Assembly: GCA_004321925.1 (NCBI GenBank)
Contig: SCQH01000048.1
Coordinates: forward strand, 1 to 64,000
Direction: 5' to 3'
DNA: 64,000 bases
Source of the DNA: Nitrospirota bacterium
Lineage (GTDB): Bacteria; Nitrospirota; Thermodesulfovibrionia; Thermodesulfovibrionales; UBA6898
Shown here: positions 57,817 through 64,000 of the stretch, piece by piece
Layout of the letters: each line of letters starts with the position of its first letter
Numbering within the stretch: the first letter of the stretch is position 1
Notes under the pieces: model-generated
Told to the model about the DNA's origin: nothing
The model's input: the letters and a program-made list of their open reading frames with translations, nothing else
Databases searched by the model: none
Made by a program: the position numbers and the translations under genes

Positions 57817-58250
57817 TGTGTATCGATCATTCAATGACCTGCAGATGCGGGAAAGGGTCAGCAAGCTTTAATTTCAAGGAAGAGCTCATGCCGGTCGAAG
57901 TGGTGAACAGGCTTTACTGTCCCCAATGCTCCGGGGAGGTGAAGTATGATGCCTCGGCCATGCTGGAAGACAACGGCTGGATCATCGAATATGATATGGA
58001 CGTCGTGCGGTTCATGGGGCAGCGGCTGCCGGGAAAGAACATTACCCCGGAATTCATGTTCGATGAAGGATACTGTACCTGGCGGGGGGTCTACCCCACA
58101 GACCATATCGATTCGGTCAGGGAACGTGAGGAACTGGTCAAGCTTTCGAAGATAAACCAGAAGAAATATCTTGAAGAGTTCAAGAAATGGGGCATTGAAA
58201 GGATGAACAGACTCAATAAAGCGGGGTGGCGCAAGGCACGTGAAAACTGA
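57816..58250 (+). CDS. uncharacterised zinc-ribbon-like protein of the perR operon
   Basis: A 144-residue protein with an N-terminal CRCGKG and a CPQCSG motif near residue 35, together a plausible four-Cys metal site. A mixed domain follows with MLEDNGWIIEYDMDVVRFMGQ, and the C terminus is helical. No known family was recognised. Its ATG overlaps the perR stop (TAATG), and it is followed by a second small four-Cys protein, so it is very likely part of the stress operon. Confidence 0.75.
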   Translation: MCIDHSMTCRCGKGSASFNFKEELMPVEVVNRLYCPQCSGEVKYDASAMLEDNGWIIEYDMDVVRFMGQRLPGKNITPEFMFDEGYCTWRGVYPTDHIDSVREREELVKLSKINQKKYLEEFKKWGIERMNRLNKAGWRKAREN

Positions 58251-58407
58251 TGAACTGAACTCTCAGAAAGTGAGCCCCTGTAGTCTGAAAAAAGAGATAC
58301 CTATCCTCAAAGTGCTCGCCTGCGCCGGTTGCGGGGAAGAGGTCGAGATCTGGTCCGACGAAGAAGAGACGCAATGCAGCAAATGCGGGCATAAGACCCG
58401 CAGATAA
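58240..58407 (+). CDS. 55-residue zinc-ribbon protein
   Basis: A small ORF beginning at GTG (58240), overlapping the previous stop by 11 bp. It encodes two CxxC pairs, CAGC and CSKC, separated by a short acidic stretch (EEVEIWSDEEE), a compact metal-ribbon fold. AAGG lies a few bases before the GTG. It resembles small desulforedoxin- or rubredoxin-like knuckles but is not identical to either. Position in the perR operon supports a redox or metal role; the function is unknown. Confidence 0.65.
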   Translation: MKTDELNSQKVSPCSLKKEIPILKVLACAGCGEEVEIWSDEEETQCSKCGHKTRR

Positions 58408-58458
58408 AGCGCTGTCTGTTGCCCCGCGTCTACAACAATAAAGATGAGAGAGGATACT

Positions 58459-58938
58459 ATGGAAATTTCTGTCGAAAAAATCCCGGGGGGTTTCAGGGTT
58501 GACGGCCTTGAGATCAAGCAGGCCAAATGCGGCTGCACCTCTGTCCTGCCCTGCTGCCACAGCTGGTCAAAGCTCAAAAGGAACGGCGACGTATTTACCT
58601 TCACGGCAAAGGCAACCACCCCTGAGACCAGGGACCATTTCAGCTGGGTATACAGGGTACAAAAGGAAGGTCTCGTTGTTGAGGTCAGCATGGAGGATGC
58701 CCGGGACAAGGTGATATTTTCGGGCTATTACCCTCCGCGCCTCGAAGAATGGCAGGAAAAGGGCTGGGCGGTCCTGTCGAAGGAGGGCGGTCGCGAAGAC
58801 GTTGGCCTTTGGAGATGTGCTGCCTGCAAATGGCTGTACAAAGAGCAGAAAGAACAGGTAAAATTTGAGGACCTGCCTGAGGGCTGGAAATGCCCGGTCT
58901 GCAAGGCCGGGAAAAATGTTTTTGAAAAGATAGGGTAA
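58459..58938 (+). CDS. unknown domain fused to a C-terminal rubredoxin-like domain
   Basis: A 159-residue protein. Residues 1-100 form an unrecognised domain with a Cys cluster (CGCTSVLPCCHSW near residue 25). From about 113 a rubredoxin-like domain follows: WRCAACKWLYKEQ, a shortened loop, VKFEDLPEGWKCPVCKAGKNVFEKI. This should bind one iron through four Cys and could pass electrons to the flavodiiron protein encoded nine bases downstream. The second ATG (58459) has GAGAGG at good spacing and is preferred over 58444. Confidence 0.82.
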   Translation: MEISVEKIPGGFRVDGLEIKQAKCGCTSVLPCCHSWSKLKRNGDVFTFTAKATTPETRDHFSWVYRVQKEGLVVEVSMEDARDKVIFSGYYPPRLEEWQEKGWAVLSKEGGREDVGLWRCAACKWLYKEQKEQVKFEDLPEGWKCPVCKAGKNVFEKIG

Positions 58939-58947
58939 GGAGGCACA

Positions 58948-60171
58948 ATGAAGGCTGTTGAATTAAAGAACGGCGTATACTGGGTAGGTGCCATTGACTG
59001 GGCAGTACGCGATTTTCACGGCTACGCAACTCCCCGGGGGACCACATACAATAATTACCTGATAATGGACGACGAGATCACGCTTGTCGATACGGTCAAG
59101 CATGATTTTTCAGAGGTCACCATCAAGAACATCTCAAGCGTTGTCGATCCGTCAAAGATAAAGAACATCGTGGTCAACCATATCGAGAACGACCATGTCA
59201 CCAGCCTGGACGATATCATGGCCCTTACCCCGAACGCAACGATCTATATCACGGAGAAGGGGAAGAAGGGGCTTGCGCGCTTCTTCGATATATCGCGCTG
59301 GGACATCAGGGTGGTCAAGACCGGCGATACTCTTACCATCGGCAAAAGGACGCTGCTCTTTCTCGAGACGCCCATGCTCCACTGGCCTGATTCCATGATG
59401 ACCTATGTCAGGGAAGAGAAGCTCCTTTTCAGCCAGGACGGGTTCGGTCAGCATATCGCATCCTCGGCACGGTTTGACGACCAGCTGATCACCTGCGAGT
59501 CGATGTCCGAGCTCGATGATGCGGTCATCGATTATTATGCCAATATCCTCATGCCGTTCGGGCAGATAATAAAAAACAAGATAGGGGACATCCAGAAGCT
59601 CGGCCTCGAGATCGAGATGATAGCCCCTGACCATGGGATCATCTGGAGGTCGCACCCCCAGAAGGTGCTCAATGAATATCTTGCCCTTGCAAACGGCAGG
59701 GCACACCTGAGCGTGGCGGTGATCTACGATACCATGTGGCACAGCACCGAGGCGATGACGCTGCCTATCCTGCAGGGCATTCAGGATGAGGGGGTGGACT
59801 GCAAGGTCATCAAGCTCAGGGCCACACCGATGAGCGTTGCCATAAAGGAGCTATGGAAATCGCGCGGCTGCCTCATCGGGACCCCGACGCTCAACAATAT
59901 CATGTACCCGACCGTTGCCGAGTTCCTTACTCATGTCAGGGGACTCAGGCCGAAGAACAGAATAGTCGGGGCCTTTGGAAGCTACGGCTGGGGCGGCGGT
60001 GCTGTCAGGGATGCCTATGAGGAGTTCAAAAAAATGGGTCTTGAGACGGTTGAGCCGGGGCTGCAGATCCTGTATAAGCCTTCACGTGAGGACGAGACCA
60101 CCTGCTATGAGTTCGGGAAGGAATTTGCGCGGAGGGTCAAGGAATATCATACGAAATTTGAGTCTGTATAA
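58948..60171 (+). CDS. FprA-type flavodiiron protein (O2/NO reductase)
   Basis: A 407-residue A-type flavoprotein. The metallo-beta-lactamase-like domain (1-250) has the diiron ligands HIENDH near residue 71, with MLHWPDSMM, FSQDGFGQH and PDHGIIWRSHP giving later His and Asp. The flavodoxin domain (255-400) has VIYDTMWHSTEAM for FMN phosphate and GSYGWGGGAV. Such enzymes reduce oxygen or NO in anaerobes using electrons from rubredoxin. It is last in the perR operon, before a bidirectional terminator. Confidence 0.95.
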   Translation: MKAVELKNGVYWVGAIDWAVRDFHGYATPRGTTYNNYLIMDDEITLVDTVKHDFSEVTIKNISSVVDPSKIKNIVVNHIENDHVTSLDDIMALTPNATIYITEKGKKGLARFFDISRWDIRVVKTGDTLTIGKRTLLFLETPMLHWPDSMMTYVREEKLLFSQDGFGQHIASSARFDDQLITCESMSELDDAVIDYYANILMPFGQIIKNKIGDIQKLGLEIEMIAPDHGIIWRSHPQKVLNEYLALANGRAHLSVAVIYDTMWHSTEAMTLPILQGIQDEGVDCKVIKLRATPMSVAIKELWKSRGCLIGTPTLNNIMYPTVAEFLTHVRGLRPKNRIVGAFGSYGWGGGAVRDAYEEFKKMGLETVEPGLQILYKPSREDETTCYEFGKEFARRVKEYHTKFESV

Positions 60172-60186
60172 TCAGAGTATCAGAAT

Positions 60187-60226
60187 AAAAAAAAACAGCC
60201 TGCTGACCACAGCAGGCTGTTTTTTT
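60187..60226. terminator. bidirectional intrinsic terminator
   Basis: An 11-bp stem ACAGCCTGCTG / CAGCAGGCTGT (60195-60205 with 60210-60220) with an ACCA loop is flanked by an A run on the left and a T run on the right. It ends the perR operon rightward and the TPR/membrane gene at 60247 leftward. Confidence 0.93.
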
Positions 60227-60246
60227 GCCCTAAATTTAGTTCTTAG

Positions 60247-61299
60247 TTATTCCAACTCCGACTCGGGTGCTGCCGGAGCTGATCCGGAATCTTTCGAAAA
60301 GGCCAGCACTGCCAGGAAGATCATATTCACGATCGGCACGAGCATCAGGAGCCCGAGCCATTTGTTCTTCCCAAGGTTCTCGGTTATGCAGAGCCAGAGG
60401 TAGACCCCGATAAAAAAGTTCAGCAGCGGAACAAAAAGGAGCAGTATCCACCACCAGGGCTTGCCTGCCGACCCTACAAAGGCCCAGAGGTTAAGCAGCG
60501 GGACCCAGGCGGTCCAGGCAGCCGGGACATTGAGCTTCTTCGCAATAAGATACATACAAAGGCTGAAAAAGACATAGAACGCAAGGAGAATACCGAAGAC
60601 AACCATCAGAGATCCGGCAAGCAGACCGCCCATCAGAAGAGGGAGAGCTGTCATTCCGTCTGCCCCGCCCGGCATTTTCTTGGAAGGCATGGGCACTGGC
60701 TGCATCGGGACAGGAGGCTGCACGGTTTGCGGTCCGGGCTGCGGTGCCGGTGCTGCCGGGGTTGGCGGTGAGGCAACGGGGGGCGCTGGCTGCTGGGGTG
60801 CCGGGGCAGGGACTGCCTGAGGCGTCGCCTGTTTTGCCGGTTCGGTCTTTACGGTATCGGCAGGCTTTGGCGGCTGGGCTGCCGGTTTTTGGGCTGCTTC
60901 CTGTTTAGGCTGTTTTGCCTGAGGCTCTGCGGGTCTCTGGTCGGCGGCAGCCTCTGTTTCCGGCTTGACCACCTTCCGGCGCGGCTTCCTTGCTGCCGGC
61001 TGATCGGCAGATTCTTTTATCGGCGTATAGGCCGGGTTGATCAGGTAGGCGTCCCTGAAATATTCATTCGCCTCATCGAACCGTTTCAGCTTATACAGAG
61101 AGTATCCCATCAGATAATAGGCTGCGGGGTCAGGATGCTGTGCTATGTATCCCTGCAGATGCCGGACCGCATCCTTGTATTTGCCGCTGTAATAGGACTT
61201 GACGGCGGCGTCATACTCACTGGCTGTCTTTGCATGGACTGTGCCGGACACCATGAGTGCGATAAGCAGGGTCATGATCACAAAAACGGTCTTTTTCAT
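60247..61299 (-). CDS. TPR protein with a Pro-rich linker and DUF5684-like membrane domain
   Basis: A 350-residue protein. Signal or first helix at about 5-20, TPR-like repeats at 25-90 (YDAAVKSYYSGKYKDAVRHL, AYYLMGYSLYKLKRFDEANEYF), a long Pro/Ala/Gln linker to about 215, and then three or four membrane helices with AWTAWVPLLNLWAFVGSAGKPWW and KNKWLGLLMLVPIVNMIF, like DUF5684. The role is unknown; the layout suggests an envelope scaffold. The start at 61299 follows GGAGG; an ATG at 61311 overlaps that site. Confidence 0.78.
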   Translation of the reverse strand: MKKTVFVIMTLLIALMVSGTVHAKTASEYDAAVKSYYSGKYKDAVRHLQGYIAQHPDPAAYYLMGYSLYKLKRFDEANEYFRDAYLINPAYTPIKESADQPAARKPRRKVVKPETEAAADQRPAEPQAKQPKQEAAQKPAAQPPKPADTVKTEPAKQATPQAVPAPAPQQPAPPVASPPTPAAPAPQPGPQTVQPPVPMQPVPMPSKKMPGGADGMTALPLLMGGLLAGSLMVVFGILLAFYVFFSLCMYLIAKKLNVPAAWTAWVPLLNLWAFVGSAGKPWWWILLLFVPLLNFFIGVYLWLCITENLGKNKWLGLLMLVPIVNMIFLAVLAFSKDSGSAPAAPESELE

Positions 61300-61318
61300 A
61301 CATGCCTCCATAGTTTTA

Positions 61319-62587
61319 TTAATCTTCTTCCCCGTTGATGCCGTATAATTTCTTTATGGTCGCTATCAGCTCGTCCCGGTCCTCTGAGTCATCCTTAAGG
61401 GCCACGGTCGGCGGATGCAGCAGCTTGTTGATGATTGCGCTTGCCAGGTAATCGACCGCCTTGACCGTGGACTCATCCATGTCAGGGAACCTGCCGAGAA
61501 ATTTCCCGATCTCCTCCTGCCGGATCTCCTCTGCCTTCTGCCTCAGGGCGACGATGGTAGGGACCGAATCCAGCGCAGACATCCAGCGCAGGAATTTATC
61601 CACCTCCTCGCTGATGATCGCCTCGGCCTTTTCAGCCTCGGCCCTCCTTCCCTGAACATTAGTATCGACCACATCCTGCAGGTTGTCAACGTCATAGAGG
61701 TAGACATTGTCTATCTTGTTGATCTCCGGGTCTATGTTCCTCGGGACGGATATGTCGATAATGAAGACCGGCTTCTGCTTTCTTTCCTTCATGACCTTCT
61801 GCATCTGGTCCCGGTTAAGGACATAGGACGGGGCACCGGTGGAGCAGATGATGATATCGGCATGGACAAGCTCGGTCAGAAAATCCTCAAAACGCACCGG
61901 CCGGCCGTTGAACTCGCACGCAAGTTCGCAGCCCCGGTCATAGGTGCGGTTGACGACAGTCACCCCGGAAATGCCGTTGTTCAGCAGGTGCCTCGCGGCA
62001 AGCTCCGCCATCTCGCCGGCGCCCAGCAGCATGAAGGACTTGCCGGCGAGGTTGGTGAAGATCTTCTTTGCCAGCTCAACGGCAGCAAAGCTTATGGAGA
62101 CGGCATTCTCTGCGATCCGGGTCTCTGTCCTGACCCTCTTGGCGGTTGAGATGGCCTTTTTCATGAGCTTGTTGAGAAGGACCCCGGTCGTCTTCTTATT
62201 AAGCGCAAAATCGAAGCAGTCCTTGATCTGGCCGAGGATCTGGGGCTCCCCAAGCACCATAGAATCAAGGCTGGAGGAGACCCGGAAGATATGCCTGACA
62301 GCCTCTGCATCGCTGAGGTTATAGAGAGATCTCTCGAATTCGGTCCTCTTTATGCCATGGAATTCGGCCAGGAAGTTCTTGATGGAGTCCGCTGCAGCAG
62401 GCAGGTTGCTGACACAGGCATACAGTTCAACCCGGTTGCAGGTCGAAAGCAGGGCAACCTCTCTGATGTCCGGGAGTTTGCGCAGCCCGAAGAGACCCTC
62501 TTCGAGCTTCTCGCCATTGAAGGCGAGCCGCTCCCTGATGTCCACACTGGCGGATCTATGGTTGACGCCCTGGACCAGGATCTTCAT
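61319..62587 (-). CDS. hemA: glutamyl-tRNA reductase
   Basis: A 422-residue enzyme reducing glutamyl-tRNA to glutamate-1-semialdehyde, the C5 route to tetrapyrroles. VQGVNHRSASVDIRERLAF starts the catalytic domain, LLSTC50NRVELYA holds the active Cys, EPQILGQIKDCF and KKAISTAKRVRTET follow, then the NADPH domain GAGEMAELAARHL and the dimerisation helix (VDKFLRWMSALDSVPTIVALR). The start overlaps the ccsA stop (ATGA). The frame is open to 62770 but lies within ccsA. Confidence 0.97.
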   Translation of the reverse strand: MKILVQGVNHRSASVDIRERLAFNGEKLEEGLFGLRKLPDIREVALLSTCNRVELYACVSNLPAAADSIKNFLAEFHGIKRTEFERSLYNLSDAEAVRHIFRVSSSLDSMVLGEPQILGQIKDCFDFALNKKTTGVLLNKLMKKAISTAKRVRTETRIAENAVSISFAAVELAKKIFTNLAGKSFMLLGAGEMAELAARHLLNNGISGVTVVNRTYDRGCELACEFNGRPVRFEDFLTELVHADIIICSTGAPSYVLNRDQMQKVMKERKQKPVFIIDISVPRNIDPEINKIDNVYLYDVDNLQDVVDTNVQGRRAEAEKAEAIISEEVDKFLRWMSALDSVPTIVALRQKAEEIRQEEIGKFLGRFPDMDESTVKAVDYLASAIINKLLHPPTVALKDDSEDRDELIATIKKLYGINGEED

Positions 62588-63399
62588 ATGAACGAATGGA
62601 TGCTCTTCATGATCAGATTGACCCCGAAGAAGGTGAAGAGGACAGCGCAAAAACCGACTATCGAAAGTATTGCCGCACGCCTGCCTCTCCAGCCGGCGAT
62701 AAGCCGGACATGCAGGACAGCCGCATAAATGAACCAGGTTATCAGCGACCAGACCTCTTTGGGGTCCCATCTCCAGTAAGTGCCCCAGGCGCTCTCGGCC
62801 CAGATGACGCCGGTGATGATCGCAAGCGTCAGGAGGGGCCAGCCGATGGTGATCAGACGGTAGTTGATCTCGTCGAGCGTCTGGAGGCTTGGCAGGCGGT
62901 GGAAAAGGCCGCCCAAATGCTTTGATTTGACAAAGTGCTCCTGCAGCAGATACATGATGCCCACGCCGAAGGCCAGGGCAAACGCGGCATCTCCGGTAAA
63001 GGCCAGGACCGTATGTATCCCGAACCAGTAGCTCTGGAGCACCGGGCTCAGCTGCTCGATCTTGCGCGGGAGGACCGCTGAAGAGAGCATCAGCACCAGG
63101 ACCATCGGCATGATGAACGATCCGAGCAGCCCTATGCTATACCGGTATTCGAGGAAGAGGAAGAGCAGGATTATGCACCAGCAGAAGAAAGAGGAGGCCC
63201 CGTGGAGGCCCGCAATAGGGATATGCCCTGCATTCACATACCGAACGATGATATTGGCCGTATGAAAGGCAAACCCGAGTATGGTCAGGCCCATCATGAT
63301 CCTGGAGGTGGTCTTTGTGCCCTTGAAGAGTTCCATGATGCTGACGACCGCTGCAGCAAAATAGAGGGTGAGGGCGGCCTCAAAAAAGGCGAGTTCCAT
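62584..63399 (-). CDS. ccsA: CcsA/HemX-like cytochrome c assembly protein (intact WWD motif)
   Basis: A 271-residue membrane protein with about eight helices and the haem-binding segment AWGTYWRWDPKEVWSLITW near residue 215. Conserved His appear in GLHGASSF, FGIHTVLAF and KSIHSF. In many bacteria a hemX gene of this type sits next to hemA and is also called CcsA. The start at ATG 63399 is coupled to the preceding small gene (TAATG). Unlike the copy at 18612, its motif keeps the Asp. Confidence 0.9.
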   Translation of the reverse strand: MELAFFEAALTLYFAAAVVSIMELFKGTKTTSRIMMGLTILGFAFHTANIIVRYVNAGHIPIAGLHGASSFFCWCIILLFLFLEYRYSIGLLGSFIMPMVLVLMLSSAVLPRKIEQLSPVLQSYWFGIHTVLAFTGDAAFALAFGVGIMYLLQEHFVKSKHLGGLFHRLPSLQTLDEINYRLITIGWPLLTLAIITGVIWAESAWGTYWRWDPKEVWSLITWFIYAAVLHVRLIAGWRGRRAAILSIVGFCAVLFTFFGVNLIMKSIHSFI

Positions 63400-63569
63400 T
63401 AAAAGCAACCAAGCTGACAGTCTTTGATCCTGATACCCAGGCGGTTGGCGGCCTCCCCGACTTCCTTGTAGGGAACCTTGAGGTCCTCGGCTATCTTCCG
63501 GGCTATAGCACAGGTGATCTTGCCATCGCTGACATAATTCTGTAATGCCTTTTCTATCTCTTTATTCAT
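63399..63569 (-). CDS. 56-residue helical protein upstream of ccsA-hemA
   Basis: A small ORF whose stop overlaps the ccsA ATG (TAATG). The sequence (IEKALQNYVSDGKITCAIARKIAEDLKVPYKEVGEAANRLGIRI, shown in parts here) reads as two or three helices like a helix-turn-helix, ending in CQLGCF. The Cys pair at the end and the tight coupling suggest a real, conserved protein. I recognise the type as a short protein seen beside haem or redox genes, but cannot assign a function. Confidence 0.7.
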   Translation of the reverse strand: MNKEIEKALQNYVSDGKITCAIARKIAEDLKVPYKEVGEAANRLGIRIKDCQLGCF

Positions 63570-63680
63570 TCAATAAGCCTTGAGCATATTCATCGGAAAG
63601 CGGTAACTCTCTATAAAATATACAATATTGGGGGCAAAAACACAATTCCGGCAAGGGGAGCCAGGATGTTTCCGGCCTTG

Positions 63681-64000
63681 CTAGTAGCCGACCGGGATGC
63701 CTGCCTCCAGGAGTTTTTTGGCTATCCCGAGCTCATCAAACCTGATCTGGTGAGGCAGGGAGACCCGCGACGACCTGAGCACGGACCTGAAGGTCCCGTC
63801 AGCGGCAAGGATGCCGATCTCGGCGATGATCACCTTCCCCGGCATCATGATGCCGAAATAGCCGCTCCCGATCCTGCGGTCTATCAGGATATCCAGAAAA
63901 TCACACTCGTCGGTACTGTCAGTATCCTTTCCGGTCACATCATAGACGCGCACTGCCAGGCGGGCATTTTCTGCAGGCACCTCGGCATTCAGTATCTCCC
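63681..64000 (-). CDS. C-terminal part of a DUF4912-like protein (runs off the window)
   Basis: The open frame continues past base 64000, so only the last 106 residues are seen; the GTG at 63980 is probably internal. RLAVRVYDVTGKDTDSTDECDFLDI, GYFGIMMPGKVIIAEIGILAADG and VLRSSRVSLPH match the pattern of DUF4912, in which a beta-sandwich ends with a S-x-x-V-x-x-P motif. The function is unknown. The 111 bp between it and the small gene at 63569 contain a weak inverted repeat (GCAAGG/CCTTGC) and no gene. Confidence 0.65.
   Translation of the reverse strand, partial: EILNAEVPAENARLAVRVYDVTGKDTDSTDECDFLDILIDRRIGSGYFGIMMPGKVIIAEIGILAADGTFRSVLRSSRVSLPHQIRFDELGIAKKLLEAGIPVGY

Noticed and set aside
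61415-62149. 244-codon open frame antisense to hemA
   Set aside because: Shadow of the well-supported glutamyl-tRNA reductase gene.
63600-63680. GCAAGG/CCTTGC inverted repeat considered as a terminator for the DUF4912-like gene
   Set aside because: A short stem with a long loop, and the T run is displaced; support is too weak.

Overview
The window reads as ordinary chromosome from a Gram-negative (diderm), probably anaerobic or microaerophilic bacterium. Evidence for the diderm envelope: Kdo synthesis (kdsA, kdsB), a complete Tol-Pal operon, a TonB/BtuB cobalamin importer and a LapA-LapB type LPS regulator. Evidence for low-oxygen life: a flavodiiron protein, a rubredoxin fusion, a PerR-like Fur protein, two CcsA-type and one ResB-type cytochrome c assembly genes, and an adenylate kinase with a metal-binding lid like that of Desulfovibrio. 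This mix and the GC-rich coding style (high fifties by eye) fit Nitrospirota or a related deltaproteobacterial-like lineage; that placement is inference, since no rRNA is present.

Layout. 1-3.3 kb: leftward kdsB-pyrG-kdsA. 3.4-7.7 kb: divergent PEP carboxykinase, membrane protease, DoxX, nitroreductase and EVE protein. 8.0-11.5 kb: an NAD-salvage island (nrtR, a 25-codon leader ORF, pnuC, nadR, ADP-ribosylglycohydrolase) with paired operators in the nrtR promoter; pnuC-nadR is clearly AT-richer than its surroundings. tRNA-Ser(UGA) follows, with a broken copy of part of it beside it. 11.8-20.5 kb: tolQRAB-pal-cpoB running into moaA-moaC, an HD protein, ccsA/resB and a stand-alone LigD-type phosphoesterase. 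20.5-22.7 kb: a low-GC patch with a PIN toxin/antitoxin pair and an orphan membrane protein. 22.7-31.1 kb: leftward cobalamin riboswitch-btuF-btuC-btuD-btuB-tonB, then TPR-oppD-oppF behind its own near-perfect promoter.

31.2-40.2 kb: slt, proA, nadD, rsfS, rlmH, a lapA-lapB fusion, a Nif3 protein and a 40-residue-repeat TPR protein whose gene is a perfect 120-bp register array. 41-45 kb: rpsB-tsf-pyrH-frr, a 45-codon ORF and a DksA-like protein with a histone-H1-like tail, ended by a bidirectional terminator facing hemC. 46-49.6 kb: an accessory cluster (hydrolase, radical SAM/SPASM enzyme, nucleotidyltransferase, membrane protein with a Cys/Gly-repeat tail) followed by a 141-bp structured inverted-repeat element. 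50-57 kb: YHS protein, small coiled-coil protein, ppsR, adk, a PAS histidine kinase, trpS and a COG0523 GTPase. 57.3-60.2 kb: perR-headed oxidative-stress operon. 60.2-64 kb: TPR/membrane protein, hemA, ccsA, a small conserved-looking protein and the end of a DUF4912-like gene.

The likeliest candidates for something undescribed are the radical SAM/Cys-Gly cluster with its adjacent structured element, the perR operon with two unknown small metal-ribbon proteins, and the NrtR island.
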